Shown here: positions 44,167 to 53,553 of the stretch, piece by piece
Numbering within the stretch: position 1 is the first letter of the stretch
How the letters are laid out: each line of letters begins with the position of its first letter
NCBI GenBank assembly: GCA_016234555.1
Contig: JACRBJ010000009.1
Location: 1 to 64,000, forward strand
Origin: Chloroflexota bacterium
GTDB taxonomy: Bacteria; Chloroflexota; Anaerolineae; Anaerolineales; Villigracilaceae
Direction: 5' to 3'
DNA: 64,000 nt
Program-made: the position numbers and the translations under genes
Notes under the pieces: model-generated
Seen by the model: only the letters and a program-made list of their open reading frames with translations
Databases searched by the model: none
What the model was told of the DNA's origin: nothing

Positions 44167-45655
44167 TCAGTCATCCCCCTTCGGGGACTTCGCAGTAATC
44201 AGTGATCAGTTTGATGATTCCCCAAAAGAGGAATGTGGAGTTATCGGTATCTTCGCTCCGAATGAAGATGTGGCGAGGATGACGTTCTTCGGTTTGTATG
44301 CGTTGCAGCATCGCGGGCAGGAGGCGGCGGGTATGGCGGTTGCGGACGGGCAAATCATGTCCGCGCATAAGGGAGTTGGGCTGGTTTCGCAGGTGTTCAC
44401 GCCCAATGCCATGGCGGACTTGAAAGGTCATTACGCCATTGGGCACACACGCTATTCGACGACGGGTTCATCGTCGCTGCGGAATGCGCAGCCGTTCATG
44501 ATCGAGACGATACATGGTCCGCTGGCGTTGGCGCATAACGGAAATTTGATCAATTCAGCAGAGCTGCGAAATGAGTTGATGAAACAGGGCGTGGGATTTT
44601 CGTCGTCGTCGGATACCGAAGTGATGACGATGATGCTGGCGCGTAACGGCGGCGCGACGTGGGAGGAGCGGATCAAGACCGCGATGAAGAAATGGGTGGG
44701 CGCGTATTCGCTGGTGATCCTGACGCGCGATTGTGTGTATGCCGTGCGCGACCCGTGGGGATTTCGTCCGCTGTGCATTGGGTTGCTGCCAAGCGGCGGA
44801 CATGTGGTGGCTTCTGAGGTTGGCGCGTTGCAGACGTTGGGTTGCGAAGCCATCCGCGATGTGAAGCCTGGCGAAGTGGTGGCGCTCTCGAATAATGCGT
44901 TGAAGGTCATGCAGGCGTTGCCGTCGGTGACGCCGTCGGCGATGTGTGTATTCGAGCATATTTATTTTGCGAGACCAGATCAGACTTGGGATGGGATCAA
45001 CGTCCATCATGTGCGGCAGAGGCTGGGGGAGGAATTGGCGCGCGAAGTTGTAAACGGACTTTATAGCGGACTCGCGGACAAAAACGGACAAGGGTTGGCG
45101 GATGTGGTGATTCCTGTGCCTGATTCGTCGATACCTGCGGCGATTGGGTTTTCGCGCGCGACGGGGATTCCGTACAACGATGGCTTTATCAAGAACAGAT
45201 ACGTTGGTCGGACGTTCATCGAGCCAACGGATTCGTTGCGCAAGCGGGGGGTGGCGTTGAAGTTCAATGTCATCAATGAGAACGTCCGAGATAAACGTGT
45301 GGTGATGATCGACGATAGCATTGTGCGCGGGAATACGACGGGTCCGCTGATCAAGTTGTTGAAGAATGCGGGCGCGAAGGAAGTGCATGTGGCGATCACC
45401 TGTCCACCGATTGCCCATCCCTGCTTCATGGGCGTGGACATGGGCAGGCATCAGGACTTGATCGTTCACAATCGGACGGTGGAGCAGATCCGCGAGCACG
45501 TCGGCGCGGACAGTTTGTATTACCTGTCCGTGGACGGGATGATGAAAGCCGTTCAACGCGCGGACGGGTTTTGTCAGGCATGTTTTACGGGGAAGTATCC
45601 CATCCCTGTGGATTTGATGTCGGTAAAAACAGGTTTTGAGAGAGTGACTAAATAA
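44150..45655 (+). CDS. purF: Amidophosphoribosyltransferase
   Basis: This is the first committed enzyme of purine synthesis, making phosphoribosylamine from PRPP and glutamine. The 501-residue protein has the nucleophile Cys29 in KEECGVIGIF after a 28-residue propeptide, and the PRPP loop VVMIDDSIVRGNTTGPL. Cys residues in TCPPIAHPCFMG and DGFCQACFTGKYP fit the 4Fe-4S Bacillus type. Much of the propeptide is written by an R2 repeat (see 44161). Confidence 0.94.
   Translation: MQVLSNQSSPFGDFAVISDQFDDSPKEECGVIGIFAPNEDVARMTFFGLYALQHRGQEAAGMAVADGQIMSAHKGVGLVSQVFTPNAMADLKGHYAIGHTRYSTTGSSSLRNAQPFMIETIHGPLALAHNGNLINSAELRNELMKQGVGFSSSSDTEVMTMMLARNGGATWEERIKTAMKKWVGAYSLVILTRDCVYAVRDPWGFRPLCIGLLPSGGHVVASEVGALQTLGCEAIRDVKPGEVVALSNNALKVMQALPSVTPSAMCVFEHIYFARPDQTWDGINVHHVRQRLGEELAREVVNGLYSGLADKNGQGLADVVIPVPDSSIPAAIGFSRATGIPYNDGFIKNRYVGRTFIEPTDSLRKRGVALKFNVINENVRDKRVVMIDDSIVRGNTTGPLIKLLKNAGAKEVHVAITCPPIAHPCFMGVDMGRHQDLIVHNRTVEQIREHVGADSLYYLSVDGMMKAVQRADGFCQACFTGKYPIPVDLMSVKTGFERVTK
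44161..44210. repeat. R2 repeat with a hairpin at the 5' end of purF
   Basis: AAGTAATCAGTCATC and GCAGTAATCAGTGATCAGT flank the small dyad CCCC-TT-CGGGG. The repeat covers the end of purE and codons 4-20 of purF, and so supplies most of the PurF propeptide. Confidence 0.72.
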
Positions 45656-45695
45656 ACGGACTCTGTCACGGACTCACGAAAAGAAACGGACAAAG
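45654..45695. repeat. R3 repeat between purF and purD
   Basis: AAACGGACTCTGTCACGGAC and a following GAAACGGACAAAGG word are the reverse-strand form of the GTCCGTTT / GTCCGTGA words seen at 47991, 49842 and 50501. Confidence 0.65.
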
Positions 45696-45713
45696 GTTGA
45701 TGAGGTAGAAGAT

Positions 45714-46985
45714 ATGAATGTTTTGGTCATCGGTTCGGGTGGGCGGGAACATGCGATTGTGTGGAAGGTTAGTCAATCATCGAGGTTGACGAAGTTGTAT
45801 GCATTGCCTGGCAACCCAGGGACGGCGGAGTTGGCGGAGAATGTCAGCGGAATATCCGTGGATGACCATGTGGCTGTGGCGTCCTTTTGTAAAAATAAAC
45901 GGATTGACCTGGTCCTCGTCGGTCCCGAGTCGCCGCTGGCAGCGGGGATGGTGGATTCGCTTTCAGCGGAGGGAATCCGCTGCTTTGGACCAAGTCAAGC
46001 CGCAGCGCAGATCGAAGCGTCGAAAGTCTTCGCCAAGGATTTTATGGCGCGGCACAATATTCCAACGGCGCGATATGCAAAGTTCACAAAACTCGAAGAC
46101 GCAGTGAATCATTTGCGGAGCGTTGATTATCCGATTGTCATCAAGGCTTCGGGTCTGGCGGCAGGGAAGGGTGTAATCCTGCCTGAAACAGATGAAGAAG
46201 CCAGGTCCACATTGGAAGATATTTTGGTGAAAAAGGTTTTCGGTGAGGCAGGCGCTGAGGTTGTCATCGAAGAACGGATGACGGGACAGGAAGTTTCATT
46301 GATGGCGTTTACGGACGGGACATCTGTTGCGCCTATGTTGTCCGCGCAAGATCACAAGCGGTTGCTCGATGGTGATGAAGGTCCCAACACAGGCGGGATG
46401 GGCGCGTATGCCCCTGCGCCGGTGTTTACCAATGAGATGTTGCAGGAAACAACTGAAAAAGTCTTACAGCCTGCCGTGGATGGGTTGCAAAACGAAGGGC
46501 GCAAATTTGTCGGCGTGTTGTATGCTGGTTTGATGCTGACGTCAAATGGAATCCGCGTGCTGGAGTTCAACTGTCGCTTTGGTGACCCAGAGACACAGGT
46601 GGTGCTTCCGCTGTTGGAAACGGATCTGCTTGACGTTGTAAACGCATGTGTGGATGGAAATTTAGCGAACGTCAATGTTCAATGGAGGAATAGCACAGCG
46701 GTTTGTGTTGTACTGGCGAGCAAAGGCTACCCTGATAAAGTGGAGAGTGGAAAGTGCGTGACGATTGAAGAACTGCCAGAGAACATGGTGTGTTTCCATG
46801 CAGGCACGAAAATGGAAAATAGAAATCTCATCACATCGGGCGGGCGTGTGTTCGGTCTGACTGCGTGGGCAGAAGACATCGCAAGCGCTGTGAAGAAAGT
46901 TTATGCAAACGTTGATAAGGTCACATTCGAAGGAGTGCAATATCGCAGAGACATCGCCCACCGCGCATTGGAAGGTGTCAAATGA
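45714..46985 (+). CDS. purD: Phosphoribosylamine-glycine ligase
   Basis: This enzyme makes GAR from phosphoribosylamine and glycine. The 423-residue ATP-grasp protein starts MNVLVIGSGGREHAIVWKV and has VIKASGLAAGKGVILP, LLDGDEGPNTGGMGAYAP and VLEFNCRFGDPETQV. The stop overlaps the purM start (ATGA). Confidence 0.95.
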   Translation: MNVLVIGSGGREHAIVWKVSQSSRLTKLYALPGNPGTAELAENVSGISVDDHVAVASFCKNKRIDLVLVGPESPLAAGMVDSLSAEGIRCFGPSQAAAQIEASKVFAKDFMARHNIPTARYAKFTKLEDAVNHLRSVDYPIVIKASGLAAGKGVILPETDEEARSTLEDILVKKVFGEAGAEVVIEERMTGQEVSLMAFTDGTSVAPMLSAQDHKRLLDGDEGPNTGGMGAYAPAPVFTNEMLQETTEKVLQPAVDGLQNEGRKFVGVLYAGLMLTSNGIRVLEFNCRFGDPETQVVLPLLETDLLDVVNACVDGNLANVNVQWRNSTAVCVVLASKGYPDKVESGKCVTIEELPENMVCFHAGTKMENRNLITSGGRVFGLTAWAEDIASAVKKVYANVDKVTFEGVQYRRDIAHRALEGVK

Positions 46986-47989
46986 CAAACTCGTACGCAT
47001 CCTCAGGCGTGGACATCGACGCGGGCAGCCGCGCCGTTGAACTCATGAAAGATTCAGTCAAAGCCACTTACAACGAATCCGTGCTCGCGGGCATCGGCTC
47101 CTTCGGTGGTCTATTCGACGCCTCCGCCCTCAAACAAATGGACAGCCCCGTGCTTGTTGCCTCCACCGACGGCGTTGGCACCAAGGTCAAACTCGCCGCG
47201 TCTATTGGACGCTATCGCGGCGTCGGTCATGACATCGTCAATCATTGCATCGACGACATTCTCGTGCAGGGCGCGCGTCCGTTATTTTTTATGGATTACT
47301 TTGCCACCTCCAAACTCAATCCCGAGCAGACCGCGGAAGTGGTGACAGGCATCGCTGAAGCTTGTAAGGAATCGGGAATGGCTTTGCTCGGTGGTGAGAC
47401 GGCAGAAATGCCTGGCGTGTATCGTGATGGAGAATTTGACGTAGCAGGAACTATTGTCGGCATCCTGGAACGGGATCGCATCTTGCCCCGCCCGAACCTG
47501 ATTGCTGGTGACTTGATCCTTGGTCTACCCTCAAGCGGACCGCACACCAACGGCTACTCGCTCATCCGCAAAATCTTCGATGGCGCAGATTTATATTCTA
47601 TTCTCCCCGAACTCGGCTGCTCATTAGCAGATGCTTTGCTCGCCCCTCATCGTTCTTATTTCAACGCACTCTATCCGCATCTCGAGAAAGCCAAAGCTCT
47701 GGCGCATCTCACAGGCGGCGGATTCATCGAAAACATTCCACGCATCCTGCCTGAGAATTTGAACGCAGTCATTCATCAAGGTTCATGGCAAGTCCCACCG
47801 TTGTGGAAATTGATTCAACAACAAGGCAACATCTCTACTGAAGAAATGTACCGCGTCTTCAACATGGGCATCGGCATGATCGCCATCGTGGATAAATCCG
47901 TTGCAGTAGATTTTCAATTATCTATCCCAGAGCCAACCTTCATCATCGGCGAACTTGTCGAAGGCGAGCGCAAAACCATTCTCGCTTAG
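46982..47989 (+). CDS. purM: Phosphoribosylformylglycinamidine cyclo-ligase
   Basis: This enzyme makes AIR from FGAM. The 335-residue protein has LVASTDGVGTKVKLA, NHCIDDILVQGARPLFFMDY and GGETAEMPGVY, typical PurM motifs. It is coupled to purD by a four-base overlap. Confidence 0.95.
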   Translation: MTNSYASSGVDIDAGSRAVELMKDSVKATYNESVLAGIGSFGGLFDASALKQMDSPVLVASTDGVGTKVKLAASIGRYRGVGHDIVNHCIDDILVQGARPLFFMDYFATSKLNPEQTAEVVTGIAEACKESGMALLGGETAEMPGVYRDGEFDVAGTIVGILERDRILPRPNLIAGDLILGLPSSGPHTNGYSLIRKIFDGADLYSILPELGCSLADALLAPHRSYFNALYPHLEKAKALAHLTGGGFIENIPRILPENLNAVIHQGSWQVPPLWKLIQQQGNISTEEMYRVFNMGIGMIAIVDKSVAVDFQLSIPEPTFIIGELVEGERKTILA

Positions 47990-47990
47990 A

Positions 47991-48040
47991 TCCGTTTTTG
48001 TCCGTGAATCCGTTACAAAGTCCGTTTACCAAATCCGTTT
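47991..48040. repeat. R3 repeat between purM and the AICAR transformylase gene
   Basis: TCCGTTTTTGTCCGTGAATC, GTTACAAAGTCCGTTTAC and ATCCGTTT follow each other. Nearly the same order is seen at 50501-50538. The repeat begins right after the purM stop. Confidence 0.78.
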
Positions 48041-48054
48041 ATAAGGAATACGCC

Positions 48055-49227
48055 ATGAAATCCCTCACACTCCGTTATGGAACAAACCCCAATCAATCGC
48101 CCGCCTGCGTCTACATGCCCGATGGCAGTGAATTGCCCATCACTGTCCTCGGAGGCTCACCTGGCTATATCAACCTGCTGGATGCGCTCAACGCGTGGCA
48201 ACTGGTTCGAGAGCTGAAGCAGGTCATCGGTCAGCCTGCGGCGGCTTCGTTCAAACATGTCAGCCCATCGGGAGCGGCAGTCGCTGTCCCGTTGACCGAT
48301 ATCCTCAAGAAGATTTATTTTGTGGATGACATGGAACTCTCGCCATTGGCAACTGCTTATGCCCGCGCTCGCGGCGTGGACAGAATGTCATCGTTCGGCG
48401 ATTTCATCGCCCTGTCCGATACCGTGGACGTTCCCACCGCCAAACTTATCAGCCGCGAAGTGTCCGATGGCGTAATCGCACCCGCGTATGAACCTGAAGC
48501 GCTTGAGATTTTGAAGAGAAAGAAACAAGGCAAATATGCCGTGGTGCAAATTGACCCTACCTACGAACCGCAATTGACCGAAACGCGCCAAGTCTTCGGC
48601 GTAAGCATGGAGCAGCGCCGCAACGACCGCGTTGTGACCCACGCAGATTTTGCCAACATTGTGACCAAGAAAAAAGATCTGCCCGAGTCTGCGGTGCGCG
48701 ATATGTTCATTGCATGGATCACGCTCAAGTTCACGCAATCTAATTCCGTGTGTTATGTGACCGATGGGCAGACCATCGGCGTTGGCGCGGGGCAGCAATC
48801 CCGAGTCCACTGTGCTCGCCTTGCTGGCTCCAAAGCGGACTTATGGCGACTACGCCAGCATCCATCTGTGTTGGCTCTTCCATTCAAGGAAGGTGTCAAA
48901 CGCCCCGACCGCGATAATGCCATTGACCAGTTTCTGCAACCTGATGTAACGGATGCTGAAAAACAAAACTGGAAAAATGTATTTACTGAAATACCCAACC
49001 AACTATCCGCTGTAGAACGCCGCGCATGGCTCGACGGTCTCACTGACGTCACGCTCGGCTCCGACGCCTTCTTCCCCTTCCGCGACTCGATTGACCGCGC
49101 CGCCAAAAGTGGAGTGAAATATGTCCTCCAGCCTGGCGGCTCCAACCGAGACGAAGATGTCATCGCCGCCTGCAACGAATACGACATGACCATGGTCTTC
49201 TCAGGTCTGCGCCTCTTCCACCACTAG
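48055..49227 (+). CDS. purH: AICAR transformylase (stand-alone PurH C-terminal domain)
   Basis: This 390-residue protein catalyses formylation of AICAR to FAICAR. It has LRYGTNPNQSPACVY, the KHVSPSGAAVAVPL motif with the catalytic Lys-His, GVGAGQQSRVHCARLA and a C-terminal SDAFFPFRDSID and QPGGSNRDEDV. The IMP cyclohydrolase domain normally fused in front is encoded separately at 49907. The ATG at 48055 has AAGGAA upstream; an earlier start would translate the R3 repeat. Confidence 0.92.
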   Translation: MKSLTLRYGTNPNQSPACVYMPDGSELPITVLGGSPGYINLLDALNAWQLVRELKQVIGQPAAASFKHVSPSGAAVAVPLTDILKKIYFVDDMELSPLATAYARARGVDRMSSFGDFIALSDTVDVPTAKLISREVSDGVIAPAYEPEALEILKRKKQGKYAVVQIDPTYEPQLTETRQVFGVSMEQRRNDRVVTHADFANIVTKKKDLPESAVRDMFIAWITLKFTQSNSVCYVTDGQTIGVGAGQQSRVHCARLAGSKADLWRLRQHPSVLALPFKEGVKRPDRDNAIDQFLQPDVTDAEKQNWKNVFTEIPNQLSAVERRAWLDGLTDVTLGSDAFFPFRDSIDRAAKSGVKYVLQPGGSNRDEDVIAACNEYDMTMVFSGLRLFHH

Positions 49228-49230
49228 TAA

Positions 49231-49250
49231 GGGCGGATCGCGATCCGCCC
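49231..49250. repeat. Perfect 20-nt palindrome (GGGCGGATCG dyad)
   Basis: GGGCGGATCG is followed directly by CGATCCGCCC between the AICAR transformylase and purN genes. It could form a tight hairpin. No T-run follows, so it is not a typical terminator. Confidence 0.75.
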
Positions 49251-49265
49251 CTACAAAATCTACTT

Positions 49266-49868
49266 ATGACCAAACGTCTCGTTGTCCTCATCTCTGGTAA
49301 CGGCTCCAACCTGCAAGCCATCCTCGATGCCTGCCAATCGGGCGAACTCCCCGCCTCTGTCGTTTGCGTCATCTCTAACAAAGCAGATGCATTCGGCCTC
49401 TCCCGCGCCAGAAATGTAGGCGTCGAAGCTGTCCACTTCGCGAAACTGGCAAACGAGACTCGTCAGGAATACGACAAACGACTATCCGACTACGTAACCA
49501 CCAAACTGCCAGACTACATCCTCCTCGCTGGCTGGATGCGGATTCTCTCCTCCTCCTTTCTTTCCTCCTTCCCGAACAAAGTCATCAACCTCCACCCCGC
49601 CCTGCCCGACACATTTCCTGGTACCCACGCCATTGAACGCGCCTATGAAGCCTTCCAACGCGGCGAGATCGAACACACAGGCGTCATGGTTCACCTCGTC
49701 CCCGATGAAGGCGTGGATGATGGCCCCGTGCTGGCAACGGAAATCGTCCCCATCCACAAAGATGACACGCTCGAAACACTTGAGACTCGTGTCCACCAAA
49801 CAGAACACCACATCCTAGTTCAAACCATCAAAAATCTACTCACGGACAAAGTCCGTTTTCATCCATGA
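49266..49868 (+). CDS. purN: GAR formyltransferase
   Basis: This folate-dependent enzyme formylates GAR. The 200-residue protein has VVLISGNGSNLQAILDAC, LAGWMRILSS, INLHPALPDTFPGTHAIERA (catalytic His and Asn region) and HLVPDEGVDDGPVL. The last residues (TDKVRFHP) come from an R3 repeat. Confidence 0.94.
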   Translation: MTKRLVVLISGNGSNLQAILDACQSGELPASVVCVISNKADAFGLSRARNVGVEAVHFAKLANETRQEYDKRLSDYVTTKLPDYILLAGWMRILSSSFLSSFPNKVINLHPALPDTFPGTHAIERAYEAFQRGEIEHTGVMVHLVPDEGVDDGPVLATEIVPIHKDDTLETLETRVHQTEHHILVQTIKNLLTDKVRFHP

Positions 49869-49890
49869 GTTCGTGATAAAGTCCGTTTAC
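49842..49890. repeat. R3 repeat at the purN end
   Basis: ACGGACAAAGTCCGTTTTC, a GAGTTCGTGA word and AAAGTCCGTTTAC cover the last codons of purN and the gap before the cyclohydrolase gene. Confidence 0.75.
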
Positions 49891-49906
49891 AAAAGGAACC
49901 TAACTT

Positions 49907-50488
49907 ATGCCTACTGCCATCCTCTCCGTCCACAACAAAACTGGACTCGTCGAATTCGCCCAGTCTCTCGCTTCCCTCGGCTGGACTCTGCTCGCCTCGG
50001 GCGGAACAGCCAAACTGTTGCGCGAAAAGGACGTCCCCGTCACCGAAGTCGCGGACTATACCAAGTCGCCCGAAATACTCGGCGGACGCGTCAAAACTCT
50101 CCACCCCGCCATCCATGGCGGACTCCTTGCCCGCCCCACCGAATCCGATCGCCAGCAACTCCTCAGCCTCGGCTGGGATTACATCGACCTGGTCGCCGTC
50201 AATCTCTATCCGTTTGAAGCCACCATCGCCAAACCCGATGTCACCTACGCCGACGCCATCGAAAACATTGACATCGGCGGCGTCACCCTCATCCGCGCCG
50301 CGGCAAAGAACCATGAACGTGTAACACTCATCTGTGACCCATCCGATTACGCCTCCATTCTGGAAGAAATCCGTTCCGGCAGTATCTCTCCCCAAACCCG
50401 CGCCAAACTCGCCGTCAAAGGCTTCGCCTCCACTGCCCACTACGACACTGCCATCCACGCCTACTTAAAACAACAATCCGAATCCTAA
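49907..50488 (+). CDS. purH: IMP cyclohydrolase (stand-alone PurH N-terminal domain)
   Basis: This 193-residue MGS-fold protein closes FAICAR to IMP. It shows [48 protein letters not shown] and [16 protein letters not shown], all PurH N-terminal motifs. The transformylase half is at 48055, with purN between the two halves. AAAGGAACC precedes the ATG. Confidence 0.92.
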   Translation: MPTAILSVHNKTGLVEFAQSLASLGWTLLASGGTAKLLREKDVPVTEVADYTKSPEILGGRVKTLHPAIHGGLLARPTESDRQQLLSLGWDYIDLVAVNLYPFEATIAKPDVTYADAIENIDIGGVTLIRAAAKNHERVTLICDPSDYASILEEIRSGSISPQTRAKLAVKGFASTAHYDTAIHAYLKQQSES

Positions 50489-50500
50489 ATCGGCTTTTGA

Positions 50501-50538
50501 CCGCTATTGTCCGTGAACCCGTTACAAAGTCCGTTTAC
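50501..50538. repeat. R3 repeat between the cyclohydrolase gene and guaB
   Basis: ATTGTCCGTGAACCCGTTAC and AAAGTCCGTTTAC match the copy at 47991 almost word for word. The AAAGGAACC site of guaB follows directly. Confidence 0.78.
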
Positions 50539-50552
50539 AAAGGAACCTCCCC

Positions 50553-52037
50553 ATGAACGAAGAACTATTTGACCGCTTCGACTCCCTTACCTTCGACGAC
50601 GTCCTCATTGTCCCTGGCTACACCGAAATCCTCCCCAACGAAACCGACGTCCGCGTTCAACTTACGCCGACGATTCAACTCAACATCCCCATCCTCTCCG
50701 CCGCCATGGACACAGTCACCGAAGCGCGGCTGGCGATTGCTCTGGCGCGCGAAGGCGGCATGGGAATCATCCACCGCAACATGCCGCCCGAAGCCCAAGC
50801 CGCCGAAGTGGAAAAGGTCAAACGTTCCCAGTCAGGCATGATCGTCGAGCCGATCAGCCTCTTGCCAGATGCGCCACTCAGCAAAGCAGAAGAGATCATG
50901 TCCACCTATCACATCAGCGGTGTGCCGATCACAGATGAAAAGGGAAAACTCGTTGGCATCCTCACCAACCGCGACATCCGCTTTGTCGAAGACTCAGACT
51001 ACAGCCTGCCCGTCAACCAGTTCATGACGGGTGGAGACAAGCTCGTCACTGCCAAAGTGGGCATCTCCGCCAAGGAAGCCAAAGACCTCCTCCAAAAATA
51101 TCGTATCGAAAAACTTCCACTCGTGGATGAAAATGGACTTCTCAAAGGCTTGCTCACTGTCAAGGATATTCAAAAAGCGCGCGATTATCCCAACGCCGCC
51201 ACTGACTCGAAGGGACGGCTGATCGTTGGAGCCGCTGTCGGTGTGGGCAAAGACCTCGAAACCCGCGTGGACTTGATGGTCAAGGCAGGCGTGGACGTGG
51301 TCACCATCGACACCGCACACGGACATTCCAAAGGCGTGATCGAAGCCATTCGCCGCATCAAAAGCGCGTGGAAAGACCTGCCTGTCTTCGCGGGCAACGT
51401 GGTCACCGCCGAAGGGACGGAAGCGCTCATCAAAGCGGGAGCGGATGCGATCAAGGTCGGGGTCGGCGCGGGTTCCATCTGCACCACGCGCGTCATCTCT
51501 GGCGCAGGCATGCCGCAAGTCTCGGCAATTTTTGAATGCGCGCAGGTCGCAAAGAAACACGGCATCGCCATCATTGCCGATGGCGGCATCAAATTCAGCG
51601 GCGACATTGTCAAGGCGATTGTCGTGGGCGCCGATGTTGTCATGCTTGGCAGTATGCTCGCGGGTCTCGAAGAAGCGCCTGGCGAAGTGATGCTCTATGA
51701 GGGTCGCCGTTTCAAGGAGTATCGCGGCATGGGCAGCATCGGTGCGCTAAAAGGTTATGGCAAAGATCGCTATGGCACGGGTCAGGGCGGAAGCGGCAAA
51801 CTCGTCCCCGAAGGCATCGAAGGTCGCGTGCCGTATAAAGGCAGCCTCAGCGAATATGTTTATCAACTTGTCGGCGGTCTGCGTTCGGGCATGGGTTATG
51901 CGGGCGCGGCGTCGCTCGAAGACCTTCGCGCCAGTACCCGCCTCACGCGCATTACCAACGCGGGACTCATCGAGAGTCACCCGCATGATGTTATTATTAC
52001 GAAGGAAGCCCCCAACTATCAGTTGAGCCAGCGATAA
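50553..52037 (+). CDS. guaB: IMP dehydrogenase
   Basis: This enzyme oxidises IMP to XMP for GMP synthesis. The 494-residue protein has the TIM barrel split by two CBS domains ([26 protein letters not shown], then [17 protein letters not shown]). The catalytic Cys lies in [13 protein letters not shown], and the flap is [10 protein letters not shown]. It lies downstream of the IMP cyclohydrolase in the same operon. Confidence 0.96.
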   Translation: MNEELFDRFDSLTFDDVLIVPGYTEILPNETDVRVQLTPTIQLNIPILSAAMDTVTEARLAIALAREGGMGIIHRNMPPEAQAAEVEKVKRSQSGMIVEPISLLPDAPLSKAEEIMSTYHISGVPITDEKGKLVGILTNRDIRFVEDSDYSLPVNQFMTGGDKLVTAKVGISAKEAKDLLQKYRIEKLPLVDENGLLKGLLTVKDIQKARDYPNAATDSKGRLIVGAAVGVGKDLETRVDLMVKAGVDVVTIDTAHGHSKGVIEAIRRIKSAWKDLPVFAGNVVTAEGTEALIKAGADAIKVGVGAGSICTTRVISGAGMPQVSAIFECAQVAKKHGIAIIADGGIKFSGDIVKAIVVGADVVMLGSMLAGLEEAPGEVMLYEGRRFKEYRGMGSIGALKGYGKDRYGTGQGGSGKLVPEGIEGRVPYKGSLSEYVYQLVGGLRSGMGYAGAASLEDLRASTRLTRITNAGLIESHPHDVIITKEAPNYQLSQR

Positions 52038-52040
52038 AAT

Positions 52041-53399
52041 ATGACCCTGAACCTTCTCTCCCCTTTGGATGGACGCTACGCCGAGACCACTGCGCCTCTG
52101 CGGGATCACTTCTCCGAGTTTGCTTTTCTGCGCGACAGGGCGCGCGTCGAACTCGACTTTTTGACTGCTCTTTCCAAAACTGGTTTGGTGCGCCCTTTGA
52201 GCGGTTCTGAGTCTGCGCTCCTCGAATCGGTTCTCGCAAATTTCTCAGACGCCGACGCAGAACTGATCCTCGAATACGAGCGCAAGACCCGCCACGACGT
52301 CAAAGCCATCGAGTACTTCATCCAAAGCAAGCTTTTGGACTCGCTGGCGGATTTGATTCCGTGGATTCACTTTGGGCTGACCTCCGAAGACACCAACAGC
52401 CTCGGTCAAGCCATTGCATTGAAAGAATCTCGTGACAAGGTCATCCTTCCCAATCTCCAATCACTAATTGTCAATCTCACTGACTTTGCCCTCCGCTACA
52501 AATCCGTTTCCATGCTTGCCCGCACTCATGGACAGTTCGCCGTCCCCACCACGTTGGGCAAGGAATTCGCAGTTTACATCGCCCGTCTCAAAAAGACTCG
52601 TGACGACATATCCGCCTTTCGCTTTGAAGCCAAGCTGACGGGAGCCGTCGGCAACTTCAACGCCCTGCAAGCCGCCGCTCCGCAAGTGGACTGGCCCGCC
52701 TTTAGCAGGGAATTCGTCTCCAGCTTTGGACTCGAACCCAACCTGCTCACCACTCAAATTCTGCCCTATGACAATTGGGTGCGCTACTTCGACCTCATCC
52801 GCTTGACGAATTCCATTTTGATTGACTTTGCGCAGGACATCTGGCGTTACATCAGCGATGGATATTTGAAACAAGCAGTTGTAGCTGGCGAAGTGGGTTC
52901 GTCCACCATGCCGCAAAAGGTCAACCCGATTGACTTTGAAAATGCCGAAGGCAACCTCGGTGTGGCGAATTCTCTTTTCACACACTACGCTCAAAAGCTG
53001 ACAATCTCCCGCTTGCAGCGCGATTTGTCCGATTCAACTGTCCGCCGTACGTTTGGCTCGGCGTTGGGTCACAGCCTGCTGGCGTGGACCAACTTCCAGC
53101 GCGGGCTGAAACGCATCGCTCCTGACGAGGAAAAACTCAAAGCGGAATTAAATGCCCATTGGGAAGTCGTCTCTGAAGGCGCGCAAACCATCCTCCGCGC
53201 GGCGGGAAAATCCGACGCTTACGAATCGCTCAAAGACCAAACCCGTGGACGCGTCCTCACCGAAACCGATTACAAAGCCTGGTGCAACTCGATTGCTGTG
53301 GATGATGAAACGCGTAGGAAATTGAAGTCACTCTCGCCTGAAACATATATCGGGCTGGCGATTGAATTGACTGACAAATTGCTCGACAAGCCTGTATAA
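52041..53399 (+). CDS. purB: Adenylosuccinate lyase
   Basis: This enzyme cleaves SAICAR and adenylosuccinate. The 452-residue protein has SPLDGRYAETTAPL, ARTHGQFAVPTTLGKE and the lyase signature GSSTMPQKVNPIDFEN. It starts four bases after guaB with no clear ribosome site of its own, so coupling is likely. It closes the purine operon. Confidence 0.95.
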   Translation: MTLNLLSPLDGRYAETTAPLRDHFSEFAFLRDRARVELDFLTALSKTGLVRPLSGSESALLESVLANFSDADAELILEYERKTRHDVKAIEYFIQSKLLDSLADLIPWIHFGLTSEDTNSLGQAIALKESRDKVILPNLQSLIVNLTDFALRYKSVSMLARTHGQFAVPTTLGKEFAVYIARLKKTRDDISAFRFEAKLTGAVGNFNALQAAAPQVDWPAFSREFVSSFGLEPNLLTTQILPYDNWVRYFDLIRLTNSILIDFAQDIWRYISDGYLKQAVVAGEVGSSTMPQKVNPIDFENAEGNLGVANSLFTHYAQKLTISRLQRDLSDSTVRRTFGSALGHSLLAWTNFQRGLKRIAPDEEKLKAELNAHWEVVSEGAQTILRAAGKSDAYESLKDQTRGRVLTETDYKAWCNSIAVDDETRRKLKSLSPETYIGLAIELTDKLLDKPV

Positions 53400-53405
53400 A
53401 TTCCA

Positions 53406-53433
53406 TTGACATATTTTGCATGGATGGTAGAAT
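53406..53433 (+). promoter_or_regulatory. carA promoter (attenuator class)
   Basis: TTGACA (53406-53411), a 16-nt spacer and TAGAAT (53428-53433) are followed by ACCGCCCAAC and ATG, as in the argG and homocitrate synthase promoters. Confidence 0.85.
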
Positions 53434-53443
53434 ACCGCCCAAC

Positions 53444-53542
53444 ATGTTTAGACAATTGCCTGTGCGTCGTCCCCGTCGTTGTAAGCTAACTTTTCCTGAA
53501 AGGTTGGATGTTTTTGGTTTACACACAGGCGCAATGCGTTGA
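53444..53542 (+). CDS. Arginine-rich leader peptide of the carAB unit
   Basis: The 32-residue peptide begins MFRQLPVRRPRRCKLTF and starts ten bases after the -10 box. CGT-CGT-CCC-CGT-CGT is the likely stalling site. AACTTTT (53488-53494) can pair with AAAGGTT (53499-53505). If a stalled ribosome covers the first arm, GAAAGG (53498-53503) is free to pair with CCTTTC (53564-53569) in the terminator. Confidence 0.77.
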   Translation: MFRQLPVRRPRRCKLTFPERLDVFGLHTGAMR

Positions 53543-53553
53543 AGTGAATCCCA

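Noticed and set aside
47998..48054. A longer start for AICAR transformylase
   Set aside because: It translates the R3 repeat. The ATG at 48055 has AAGGAA upstream and the conserved N-terminus.
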